Assembly (NCBI GenBank): GCA_026125865.1
Contig: JAHCKI010000132.1
Coordinates: forward strand, 1 to 6,662
Direction: 5' to 3'
Source of the DNA: Rhodospirillales bacterium
GTDB lineage: Bacteria; Pseudomonadota; Alphaproteobacteria; Rhodospirillales; Defluviicoccaceae
DNA length: 6,662 nucleotides
The first letter of the stretch is position 1. Each line of letters opens with the position of its first letter. The notes below the pieces were generated by a model. That model searched no databases. It was not told where the DNA came from and saw only the letters and a program-made list of their open reading frames with translations. Positions 1 through 6,662 of the stretch are shown piece after piece. The position numbers and the translations under genes are program-made.

Positions 1-730
1 CGAGGACAAGGAAACCACGGCGGCGTACCAACGCATTAACGCCGATGGCGCGCACAAGCTCGCATTGGATTGCGCCGAGGCGGGTATTCGCCGACTTGTC
101 TTCGTCAGTACGGCCAAGGTGCATGGCGAACACTCGCCGGCGGGCGAGGCATTTTCCGAGAGCAGCCCGCTGCAACCGGGATCGGCCTATGCGCATTCGA
201 AGGTAGACGCGGAGCGCCGCTTGGCCGAAGTCGCGGAAACGCACGGAATGGAACTGGTGATCATGCGGCCGCCGCTGATCTACGGCCCCGGCGTGCAGGC
301 GAACTTCCTGTCGCTCCTGAAGCTCGTCGCCAAGGCACCCGTTTTGCCGGTCGGCGGCATCCGCAACGGGCGCAGCCTTATCCATGTGGGCAATTTCGCG
401 GACGCGGTTGTGCGGGTGATTGGGGACCCTCGGGCCGCGGGCCAAACCTACCTGGTTCGTGACGGCGAGGACCTGTCGACGCCGGCATTGCTCGGCACGA
501 TCGCCAAGGCCATGTCCCGCAACGTGGCAATACCGAAGGTACCCGTTTTCATGCTGGGAATGGCCGCCGGGATGACCGGAAAGACGGCGGCGTTAGATCG
601 CCTCAAGTCATCGTTTTTAATTGACGACGGTAAAATCCGCCGCGACCTGGGATGGACAGCGCCCATTACCGTGCTACAAGGGATTGAAGAAACGGTAGCT
701 TGGTTCACCAAGAAAGTGGGTCGGTCGTGA
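1..730 (+). CDS. NAD-dependent epimerase/dehydratase (extended SDR), 5'-truncated; probable nucleotide-sugar 4-reductase or 4-epimerase
   Basis: The frame is open from the left edge (first full codon at base 2) to the TGA at 728-730, giving about 242 visible residues. The family usually has 300-330, so the start and the N-terminal GxxGxxG NAD-binding motif lie upstream. Visible extended-SDR hallmarks are FVSTAKVHG (bases 101-127), whose Thr codon at 110 aligns with the catalytic Ser/Thr of GalE; the YxxxK motif as YAHSK (Tyr codon 188, Lys codon 200); RPPLIYGPG, the usual substrate-domain signature; and SLIHVGNFADAV. The enzyme should be cytoplasmic and act on a nucleotide sugar. By family, relatives include UDP-glucose 4-epimerases and WbpV/WreQ-type 4-reductases that make UDP-QuiNAc. 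Overlap with a WbpM-type dehydratase gene favours the latter, but this is inference from context. A TTG inside the frame at 65 is not a credible start, because SDR sequence (YQRIN...GAHKLA) continues upstream of it. Confidence 0.88.
   Translation, partial: EDKETTAAYQRINADGAHKLALDCAEAGIRRLVFVSTAKVHGEHSPAGEAFSESSPLQPGSAYAHSKVDAERRLAEVAETHGMELVIMRPPLIYGPGVQANFLSLLKLVAKAPVLPVGGIRNGRSLIHVGNFADAVVRVIGDPRAAGQTYLVRDGEDLSTPALLGTIAKAMSRNVAIPKVPVFMLGMAAGMTGKTAALDRLKSSFLIDDGKIRRDLGWTAPITVLQGIEETVAWFTKKVGRS
727..730 (+). promoter_or_regulatory. GTGA start/stop overlap (translational coupling)
   Basis: The TGA stop of the SDR gene (728-730) shares bases with the GTG start of the dehydratase gene (727-729). 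Only a weak purine-rich stretch (AAGAAAG, around 710-716) precedes it as a ribosome binding site. A four-base overlap of this kind usually means one mRNA and translation by terminating ribosomes re-initiating, so the two enzymes are probably made together. The overlap is seen directly; coupling is inferred. Confidence 0.7.
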
Positions 731-2670
731 ATTTTGGACAGTGGGTCCGGTCGCGTCTTCATATTCCACGCCGGGGGTGGATTGTATTCAGCCATGACGT
801 GATCATGGCGGGAATTTCGTTCGTCCTGGCCTTGTTCTTGCGCGTGGGCGACGAGGTATTTCTGTATTTCCCACCGATGATCCTGGTCCAGGCGATCATC
901 ATTTTCACGGCAATCGCCGCCGTGACATTTCTCGCCACCAACCTTTACCGCGGTGTATGGCGATACGCGTCGTTGCCGGATTTGCTGGCGATCCTGCGCG
1001 CCGCCACCATCACCATCGGGCTTTTCCTTCTTGTTCTGTTTCTCTGGACCCGCCTCGAGCCGATGCCGCGCTCGGTGCCGTTCATCAATTGGCTGGTGCT
1101 GACAGCGTTGCTGGGCGGTCCACGCTTCTTATACCGGACCAGCAAGGACCGGCGGATGGACGTGAAACTGGACGCGGAAGCCGGACGCAAGGTACCGGTG
1201 CTGCTGGTCGGCGCCGGACACGAGGCCGCCATATTCATTCGCGCGCTGCGTGGAGAAACCCAGCGCATCTACACAGTCGTCGGGATGTTGGCGGAAAAGC
1301 AGAAAAGGGTCGGGCATCAGATCCAGGGCATCCCCGTGCTCGGAACGATGCAGCAACTCGAACAAGTGGTTCGGAGGTTGGAAAGGGAGGGGCGCTACCC
1401 CGAACGGCTGATTCTGACCAAGGAAGGCATGGACGGCGCCACGGTCCGCTCCATGCTCGACGAAGCCAGCGCCCTCGGCATGACCTTGGCCCGCTTGCCC
1501 CGGCTCACCGAATTCAAGAGCGGCACCGGCGATCGTATCGAGGTTCGGCCGGTCGACGTCGAAGACCTCCTGGGACGCCCGCAAACGCCGTTGGATCGCG
1601 ACTCCATGGCGGCGCTCATCGCCGGGCGGCGCGTGTTCGTCACCGGCGCCGGCGGCAGTATAGGCAGCGAGCTGGTGCGTCAGATTTCGGACTTTGGCCC
1701 GAACCAACTTGTCCTGTTGGATGCCTCCGAATTCAACCTGTACACCATCGAAGGGGAGACCAGAGCCCGCCACCCCCATCTGACCTGTCCTGCCGTTCTC
1801 GCCGATGTTCGCGATGGCCAACGCATTCTCCGCCTGTTCCGACGATACCGTCCCGAGCTCGTGTTTCACGCCGCCGCCCTCAAGCACGTGCCTTTGGTGG
1901 AACTCAATCCGTTCGAAGGCATGATGACCAACGTCATCGGCACCGCGAACGTGGCCGACGCCTGCGTCGATACCGGGGTGTCGGCGATGGTCCTGATCTC
2001 CACCGACAAGGCCATCAACCCGACCAGCACCATGGGCGTCAGCAAACGCATCGCCGAACGGTATTGTCAGTCGCTGGACGTCCAGCGCGGCCGCGACGGC
2101 GGGCCCCGGTTCGTGACCGTGCGTTTCGGTAATGTGCTGGGTTCGACGGGCTCGGTGGTGCCCCTGTTCCAGAAACAGATCTTGGCCGGCGGGCCCGTAA
2201 CGGTCACCCACCCGGATATGAAACGCTATTTCATGACGACGCGGGAGGCGGTCGAACTGGTGCTGCAGGCGTCGGTTCTCGGCGTGCGGCGCGATGATCT
2301 GGAGGGTCGGATCTTCGTGCTGGAAATGGGCGAACCGGTACGGATCCGGGATCTGGCGCAACAGATGATCCGCCTCGCCGGGCTGCGGCCCGATGTGGAC
2401 ATCGCCATCGACTACACCGGTATCCGACCCGGCGAGAAATTGTTCGAGGAGTTGTTCCAGGACAGTGAGGCGTTGGTGCCGACCGATTGCCAGGGCCTGT
2501 TGCTCGCGGCGCCGAAAATCACGGACATCGCCTATGTGCAAGACGCGATCGGGAGCATGGCAAAAGCATGCGCCGACGCCGACGAAGCGCGCCTGATGGC
2601 GCTTGTTCGAACCCTGGTCCCCGAGTATCAAGGAGCCACGGAAGTGGCACCGAAGATGCGGTCCGCGTAA
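727..2670 (+). CDS. WbpM/PglF/CapD-type membrane nucleotide-sugar 4,6-dehydratase
   Basis: This protein of about 647 residues converts a UDP-HexNAc (typically UDP-GlcNAc in this family) to the 4-keto-6-deoxy sugar, the first step to QuiNAc, FucNAc or bacillosamine-type sugars. I chose GTG 727 because it overlaps the upstream stop as GTGA; a TTG at 700 in the same frame would lie deeper inside the upstream gene. From GTG, there are four hydrophobic segments near residues 18-38, 51-72, 90-108 and 117-132, then a first Rossmann-like domain (LLVGAG at 159-164). The catalytic SDR domain follows, with NAD-binding TGAGGSIGSE from 306, HAAALKHVPLVE from 381, RFGNVLGS from 466 and GIRPGEK at 565-571. 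The catalytic triad reads Ser425, Met436, Lys440 within STDKAINPTSTMGVSK. Met in place of the SDR Tyr is typical of the long membrane members of this family. The length is normal and nothing looks broken. The catalytic domain faces the cytoplasm. The precise UDP-sugar product cannot be read from sequence. Confidence 0.93.
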   Translation: MNFGQWVRSRLHIPRRGWIVFSHDVIMAGISFVLALFLRVGDEVFLYFPPMILVQAIIIFTAIAAVTFLATNLYRGVWRYASLPDLLAILRAATITIGLFLLVLFLWTRLEPMPRSVPFINWLVLTALLGGPRFLYRTSKDRRMDVKLDAEAGRKVPVLLVGAGHEAAIFIRALRGETQRIYTVVGMLAEKQKRVGHQIQGIPVLGTMQQLEQVVRRLEREGRYPERLILTKEGMDGATVRSMLDEASALGMTLARLPRLTEFKSGTGDRIEVRPVDVEDLLGRPQTPLDRDSMAALIAGRRVFVTGAGGSIGSELVRQISDFGPNQLVLLDASEFNLYTIEGETRARHPHLTCPAVLADVRDGQRILRLFRRYRPELVFHAAALKHVPLVELNPFEGMMTNVIGTANVADACVDTGVSAMVLISTDKAINPTSTMGVSKRIAERYCQSLDVQRGRDGGPRFVTVRFGNVLGSTGSVVPLFQKQILAGGPVTVTHPDMKRYFMTTREAVELVLQASVLGVRRDDLEGRIFVLEMGEPVRIRDLAQQMIRLAGLRPDVDIAIDYTGIRPGEKLFEELFQDSEALVPTDCQGLLLAAPKITDIAYVQDAIGSMAKACADADEARLMALVRTLVPEYQGATEVAPKMRSA

Positions 2671-2682
2671 GCGACATCCGAT

Positions 2683-2706
2683 GGCGACGCTTTTGCGAGC
2701 GTCGTC
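2683..2706 (+). other. Intergenic hairpin between the sugar module and the efflux operon
   Basis: The arms are GGCGACGCT (2683-2691) and AGCGTCGTC (2698-2706) around a six-base loop TTTGCG. They pair over nine positions, with one G-U wobble in RNA and the rest Watson-Crick. It starts 12 bases after the dehydratase stop and ends 21 bases before the efflux start codon. No T-run follows, so it is not a textbook intrinsic terminator. It may be a weak terminator, an mRNA-stabilising stem-loop, or, as a near-palindrome in DNA, a regulator binding site. Its position at a change of function is suggestive only. Confidence 0.4.
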
Positions 2707-2727
2707 GACGAACAACGAGTACGGGCG

Positions 2728-3930
2728 ATGGCCAACATTTCGGGTGTGAAGACGGTTCACTGGATCATTGCACTGCTCGCGATCGGTGCTGTCGCTGCTG
2801 CCATGTTGTGGTGGCCAAGCGGTGGACCGAAGCAGACGACGTCGGCCGGTCGTCCCCCGCCACCGGTGACGGTGAGCAAGCCCGCCTCACAAGAAATCGT
2901 GGAATGGAAGGAGTTCACCGGGCAGTTCGAGGCCGCGGAATACGTTGAAATCCGCGCTAAGGTAAGCGGTTATTTGATGTCCATCCATTTCAAGGACGGA
3001 CAACTCGTAAACAAAGACGACCTGCTTTTCGTCATCGACCCGCGCCCTTTTGAAATTGAGTTGGAATCGGCAGAAGCGCAACTGACGCAGGCACGCTCGA
3101 AACTTGAGCTGGCCAATCAGCAACTGGAACGGACCACCGAGCTTCGAAAAAAAGACATTGCGACGGCCAGTTCCCTCGACGAACGTATCGAAGATGTCCG
3201 ATTCGCCACGGCGGCTGTTGAGGTCGCCAAGGCGGCGGTTCATGCTGCGAAACTTGATCTTGAGTACACGCGCTTGACGGCACCGGTCCGTGGACGGGTC
3301 AGCCGCCATGAGGTCAGCGTCGGCAACCTCATTGCCGGCGGGTCGAGTGGTAATCCGACGCTGCTGACCACAATCGTGTCGCTGGATCCCATCCACTTCC
3401 TCTTCGATGTGAGCGAAGCTGACGCTCTGGCATACAAACGAGCGATCAAGCGCGGCGAGATCCCGTCGGCGCGTGATGAAACCGTTACGGTGTATGGTCA
3501 ATTCAGCGATGAACAGAATTGGCCGATGAAGGGAACCATCGATTTCGTCGACAGCCAGATCGACCGCTCCTCGGGTACGCTGCGTGTCCGGGCGGTTTTC
3601 CCCAACGAAGATCTGTTCATCACGCCCGGACAATTTGGTCGCTTGCGCGCGCCGGCGTCGGCAAAATTCACGGCACTTCTGATACCGGAGAAGGCGATCG
3701 TCACCGATCAATCCAACAAGCTGGCGCTGACGGTGACGGAGGACGGCACGGTCGTACCCAAGGTGCTCACTCTCGGTCCAAGGGTCGACGGCGACCTTCG
3801 GGTTGTGCGCAGCGGACTGGCGCCGGACGACCTGGTGATCATCAACGGTTTATTGCGTGCACGGCCGGGAAGCAAGGTCACGCCCGAGGTCGGAGAGATC
3901 CAAACCAAGAAACTGACCTCCCCCGAATGA
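2728..3930 (+). CDS. RND efflux periplasmic adaptor (membrane fusion protein, MexE/AcrA family)
   Basis: This 400-residue protein bridges the inner-membrane RND pump and an outer-membrane channel. The N terminus has a hydrophobic anchor or signal segment (about residues 11-29) with no lipobox Cys, so it is likely membrane-anchored or cleaved rather than a lipoprotein, unlike AcrA. A Pro-rich linker (43-46) follows. The first half-lipoyl segment spans about 61-108, with IRAKVSGYL and the family signature GQLVNKDDLLFVIDPRPFE. The alpha-helical hairpin covers about 109-180. The second lipoyl half starts at LTAPVRGRVSRHEVSVGN (183-200). The beta-barrel region contains DPIHFLFDVSE and the TPGQFGRLRAP segment (299-309). 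A membrane-proximal domain follows, with LLIPEKAI at 317-324. ATG 2728 is chosen because it precedes the hydrophobic segment directly; its ribosome binding site is weak (CGAG, about 8 bases upstream). The RND transporter gene starts 16 bases downstream. Length and domain order are normal. Substrates are unknown; by eye the sequence is closest to MexE/OqxA-type adaptors. Confidence 0.92.
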   Translation: MANISGVKTVHWIIALLAIGAVAAAMLWWPSGGPKQTTSAGRPPPPVTVSKPASQEIVEWKEFTGQFEAAEYVEIRAKVSGYLMSIHFKDGQLVNKDDLLFVIDPRPFEIELESAEAQLTQARSKLELANQQLERTTELRKKDIATASSLDERIEDVRFATAAVEVAKAAVHAAKLDLEYTRLTAPVRGRVSRHEVSVGNLIAGGSSGNPTLLTTIVSLDPIHFLFDVSEADALAYKRAIKRGEIPSARDETVTVYGQFSDEQNWPMKGTIDFVDSQIDRSSGTLRVRAVFPNEDLFITPGQFGRLRAPASAKFTALLIPEKAIVTDQSNKLALTVTEDGTVVPKVLTLGPRVDGDLRVVRSGLAPDDLVIINGLLRARPGSKVTPEVGEIQTKKLTSPE

Positions 3931-3936
3931 TGGGGC

Positions 3937-3943
3937 GGAGGAG
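3937..3943 (+). promoter_or_regulatory. Strong Shine-Dalgarno for the RND transporter
   Basis: GGAGGAG sits between the adaptor stop (3928-3930) and the ATG at 3947. Its GGAGG core (3937-3941) lies five bases from the start codon. It is by far the best ribosome binding site in the window and fixes the transporter start, which also gives the canonical N terminus MNISRFFIDRPIFA. Confidence 0.85.
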
Positions 3944-3946
3944 TCA

Positions 3947-6662
3947 ATGAACATCTCGCGTTTTTTCATCGATCGCCCGATCTTTGCGTCGGTCATATCG
4001 ATTTTCATCACCCTTATCGGTGCCGTCGCCTATTTTTCCCTGCCGGTGTCCCAATATCCGGAGATTGCGCCGCCTTCGGTCGTTGTCCGCGCCCAATATT
4101 CCGGCGCTTCGGCTGAAATCGTCAGCAAGACCGTCGCCACACCGTTGGAACAGGAAATCAACGGCGTCGACAACATGCTGTACATGACTTCGCAGTCGAC
4201 GGGCGATGGCCGGCTTTCCATTGCCGTGACGTTCGCGCTCGGCACCGACCTCGACGAGGCGCAAGTGCTGGTTCAGAACCGTGTCGCATTGGCCGAACCG
4301 CGGCTGCCCGAAGAAGTGCGCAACGTCGGGGTCACTGTCTCAAAGCAATCACCCGACTTGCTGATGGTGATCCATTTGAGTTCGCCAGACGGATCGCGTG
4401 ACCAGCTTTACCTGTCCAACTACGCGACGCTCAGCGTCAAGGATATTCTCGCTCGCATTGACGGCGTCGGCAACGTCACCATATTCGGTGCCCGCGATTA
4501 TTCGATGCGCATTTGGCTGGACCCCGAGAAACTCGCTGCTCGCGACCTCACGGCCGGCGACGCTGTCAAAGCACTCAGAGAATCGAACGTGCAAGTGGCC
4601 TCAGGCGTCGTCAACCAGCCACCCGTGCCCACGCCTGGTGCGTTCCAGCTCAATGTGGAAACGCAGGGTCGCCTGACGGACGCCGAAGAATTTGGCGAGA
4701 TCATCGTCAAGACGGATTCCCAGGGCCGCGTTACGCGCGTTCGCGACATTGCGCGCGTGGAACTCGGCGCCCAGGACTACAACTCCAACGGGTATTTGGA
4801 CAATCGGGTCGCCGTCCCCATGGGTATCTTCCAGAGGCCGGGATCGAACGCGCTTGAAACCGCCAAACAGCTCATCGCGACGATGGAGGAACTGTCAAAC
4901 TCTTTTCCGTCAGATGTCCGCTACGACATTATCTACAACCCCACCGAGTTCATCGCCGAATCCGTAAGCGAGGTCATCACGACCATCTTCGAAGCGGTGG
5001 CGCTCGTCGTCATCGTCATTGTTCTGTTCCTGCAAACCTGGCGCGCCTCCATCGTACCGATTGTCGCTATTCCGGTATCGTTGATCGGAACCTTCGCGGT
5101 GCTCTCCGCCTTCGGCTTTTCGCTCAACAATCTGTCGTTGTTCGGCCTGGTTCTCGCCATAGGTATCGTCGTCGATGACGCGATCGTGGTCGTGGAGAAC
5201 GTGGAGCGCAACCTGCGACAAGGCCTCTCGCCGAAACAAGCGGCGCATAAGACGATGGATGAAGTCGGCGGTGCGCTCATCGCGATCGCGATGGTTCTTT
5301 CGTCGGTGTTCGTTCCGGCAGCCTTCATCGGTGGCATTTCCGGACAATTCTTTCGCCAGTTCGCCGTAACCATCGCGACATCGACGATCATCTCTCTCGT
5401 CGTGTCACTCACGCTCAGCCCGGCGCTGTGCGCGCTGCTGTTCAAGGCGCATGGAGACGACGGCCGCAACGACTCGATGGTGACGAAGCCATTCAAGGTG
5501 TTCTTCCGCGGATTCAACCGCGCGTTCGACGGACTGGCGTCGGGATACGGCGGCTTGACCCGGCGGCTGGTTCGCGTTTCGGCCATCGTGCTCGTCGTGT
5601 ATGCGGGTCTCATCGGTTTGACGGCGTGGCAATTTACACGGGCGCCCACCGGCTTTATCCCGCAACAGGATCAGGGATACCTGATCACAGTCATTCAATT
5701 GCCGCCGGGCGCGTCGCTCGCACGAACGGATGAGGTCATCGCTCGGGCGACGCAATCGGCCCTCGCGGTCGAAGGCGTTACCCATGTGGTGCCAATCTCG
5801 GGTTTGGACGCCAGTACCTTTACCAACGCTCCAAACGCGGGCGTGATTTTTACCTTGTTGGATCCCTTTGAAGAGCGCGCGGCCAAAGGTCTGAGCGCCG
5901 ATCAGGTTCGCAACACTCTCAACGCTCGGCTCAGCGCCATCCAGGACGCTTTCATCATCGTCATTGCGCCGCCTCCGGTCCGCGGTATCGGCAACGCCGG
6001 CGGTTTCAAGATGATGGTGCAGGACAGGCGCGGGCGCGGCCTGGACGCACTTGAGGCCGCGACACAGGATCTTGCCGCCGCCGCCAACCAAACTCCGGGA
6101 TTGGTCGGGGTATTCACTCTGTTCAACACCCGGACACCGAAAATCTTCGCCGATATCGACCGTGTTCGTGCCGAAATCCTGGGCGTATCGGCCGATGACC
6201 TGTTCGAGGCGTTGGAAATTTACCTCGGTTCGACCTACGTCAACGATTTCAATCTGCTCGGACGCACCTACCGCGTTACCGCCCAAGCGGACGGGAAATT
6301 CCGCCAAGACGTTCGCTCCATCACCAATCTGAAGACGCGTAATGCCAGTGGCGAGATGGTGCCGATCGGTTCCGTCGCCTCGTTTCGCGACATAACCGGC
6401 CCCTATCGGATCGCGCGTCACAATCTGTACAACGCGGCGACCGTTCAGGGCTCGACGCTACCCGGCTATTCGACCGGGTATGCGCTCACCGCCATGGAAT
6501 CCCTGGCGAAAGATCGTTTGCCCGACGGCTTCGGCTTTCAGTGGACGGAACTCTCCTATCAGGAGAAGCAAGCCGGCGATACGACCTTGTTCGTGTTCAT
6601 CGCCGCTGTGGTGTTCGTGTTCCTACTGCTTGCCGCCCAATACGAGAGCTGGGGCCTGCCGC
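3947..6662 (+). CDS. RND multidrug efflux transporter, HAE1 family (MexF/OqxB/AcrB-like), 3'-truncated by the window edge
   Basis: I translated this frame by hand; it is open with no stop to base 6662, showing 905 residues of an expected 1040-1060. The product is a proton-driven inner-membrane pump, active as a trimer, that passes substrates through the adaptor to an outer-membrane channel. The N terminus MNISRFFIDRPIFA and TM1 (about 10-30) are canonical. The first periplasmic porter region (about 40-335) contains PVSQYPEIAPPSV, TPLEQEING and MRIWLDPEKL. TM2 is near 343-362. TM4 holds GLVLAIGIVVDDAIVVVENV with the proton-relay pair Asp410-Asp411, equivalent to AcrB Asp407/Asp408. TM7 is near 544-562. 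The second porter region includes PTGFIPQQDQGYL and YVNDFNLLGRTYRV, which look MexF/OqxB-like. TM8 (about 882-898) ends in LAAQYESWGLP at the edge. TM9-12 and the AcrB Lys940 equivalent lie outside. It forms an operon with the adaptor. No regulator is visible. Whether it exports drugs, solvents or signals cannot be told. Confidence 0.95.
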   Translation, partial: MNISRFFIDRPIFASVISIFITLIGAVAYFSLPVSQYPEIAPPSVVVRAQYSGASAEIVSKTVATPLEQEINGVDNMLYMTSQSTGDGRLSIAVTFALGTDLDEAQVLVQNRVALAEPRLPEEVRNVGVTVSKQSPDLLMVIHLSSPDGSRDQLYLSNYATLSVKDILARIDGVGNVTIFGARDYSMRIWLDPEKLAARDLTAGDAVKALRESNVQVASGVVNQPPVPTPGAFQLNVETQGRLTDAEEFGEIIVKTDSQGRVTRVRDIARVELGAQDYNSNGYLDNRVAVPMGIFQRPGSNALETAKQLIATMEELSNSFPSDVRYDIIYNPTEFIAESVSEVITTIFEAVALVVIVIVLFLQTWRASIVPIVAIPVSLIGTFAVLSAFGFSLNNLSLFGLVLAIGIVVDDAIVVVENVERNLRQGLSPKQAAHKTMDEVGGALIAIAMVLSSVFVPAAFIGGISGQFFRQFAVTIATSTIISLVVSLTLSPALCALLFKAHGDDGRNDSMVTKPFKVFFRGFNRAFDGLASGYGGLTRRLVRVSAIVLVVYAGLIGLTAWQFTRAPTGFIPQQDQGYLITVIQLPPGASLARTDEVIARATQSALAVEGVTHVVPISGLDASTFTNAPNAGVIFTLLDPFEERAAKGLSADQVRNTLNARLSAIQDAFIIVIAPPPVRGIGNAGGFKMMVQDRRGRGLDALEAATQDLAAAANQTPGLVGVFTLFNTRTPKIFADIDRVRAEILGVSADDLFEALEIYLGSTYVNDFNLLGRTYRVTAQADGKFRQDVRSITNLKTRNASGEMVPIGSVASFRDITGPYRIARHNLYNAATVQGSTLPGYSTGYALTAMESLAKDRLPDGFGFQWTELSYQEKQAGDTTLFVFIAAVVFVFLLLAAQYESWGLP

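Noticed and set aside
700..726. TTG at 700 as start of the dehydratase
   Set aside because: It would extend the overlap with the upstream gene to 31 bases. GTG 727 gives the standard GTGA overlap and a normal family length.
957..2132. Same-strand frame (391 codons) inside the dehydratase gene
   Set aside because: Arg/His/Pro-rich out-of-frame reading of a conserved enzyme. No motif is present.
2693..2727. Possible sigma-70 promoter (TTGCGA at 2693) before the adaptor gene
   Set aside because: At 16-18 base spacing no sequence resembling TATAAT follows (CGAGTA is the nearest), and the -35-like bases lie in the hairpin loop and arm.
1129..2760. Long antisense open frame (543 codons) opposite the dehydratase gene
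   Set aside because: It lies entirely opposite a well-supported gene, and its His/Arg/Gln/Gly-rich product matches no fold I recognise. Long antisense frames are expected in G+C-rich codons.
2887..3711. Antisense open frame (274 codons) opposite the adaptor gene
   Set aside because: It sits fully within the adaptor gene, has no ribosome binding site I could support, and shows no recognisable motif.
4933..5649. Antisense open frame (238 codons) opposite the transporter
   Set aside because: Its Ser/Thr/Arg-rich composition is the complement of the transporter's hydrophobic codons, and no domain is seen.
5405..6421. Antisense open frame (338 codons) opposite the RND transporter
   Set aside because: The + strand here encodes continuous, motif-rich RND sequence. 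The antisense product is Arg/Gly/Glu-rich and unrecognisable, so it is a coding shadow.
6590..6662. Transporter gene apparently lacking a stop (possible truncation)
   Set aside because: The frame is intact and stops only because the window ends just past TM8. There is no sign of a real disruption.

Overview
The window is G+C-rich (about 60% by eye), and every gene I can support lies on the + strand, packed tightly. All four are ordinary chromosomal genes of a Gram-negative bacterium: a membrane-bound nucleotide-sugar dehydratase of the kind that feeds surface polysaccharides, and two parts of a tripartite RND efflux pump, which only makes sense with an outer membrane. The protein style and base composition fit Proteobacteria, perhaps Alphaproteobacteria. 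There is no rRNA or other marker to settle this, so the assignment is a guess.

Region 1 (1-2670) is a sugar-nucleotide module. It opens inside an extended short-chain dehydrogenase/reductase (SDR) whose N-terminal NAD-binding half lies off the left edge. Its stop codon overlaps the GTG start of the next gene in a GTGA tetranucleotide. That next gene encodes a WbpM/PglF/CapD-type membrane UDP-sugar 4,6-dehydratase of about 647 residues, with four N-terminal membrane segments and a Ser-Met-Lys catalytic triad. The two enzymes could work in sequence: the dehydratase makes UDP-4-keto-6-deoxy-GlcNAc and the SDR reduces or epimerises C4, giving a UDP-QuiNAc- or UDP-FucNAc-like donor for O-antigen or another exopolysaccharide.

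Region 2 (2671-2727) is a 57-base gap with one clear hairpin and no obvious promoter. It marks the switch from polysaccharide to efflux functions.

Region 3 (2728-6662) is an RND efflux operon. A 400-residue periplasmic membrane fusion protein is followed after 16 bases, with a strong GGAGGAG ribosome binding site, by an HAE1-type inner-membrane RND transporter that resembles the MexF/OqxB group. Its reading frame is open to the right edge, and about 905 of an expected 1040-1060 residues are visible. No outer-membrane channel or regulator gene is in the window.

I found no CRISPR array, tRNA, rRNA, insertion sequence, prophage gene or toxin-antitoxin pair. I do not see a previously undescribed system. 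The points worth a second look are modest: the paired sugar enzymes, the Met-for-Tyr catalytic site, substitutions in the drug pocket of the pump, and the hairpin at the junction.
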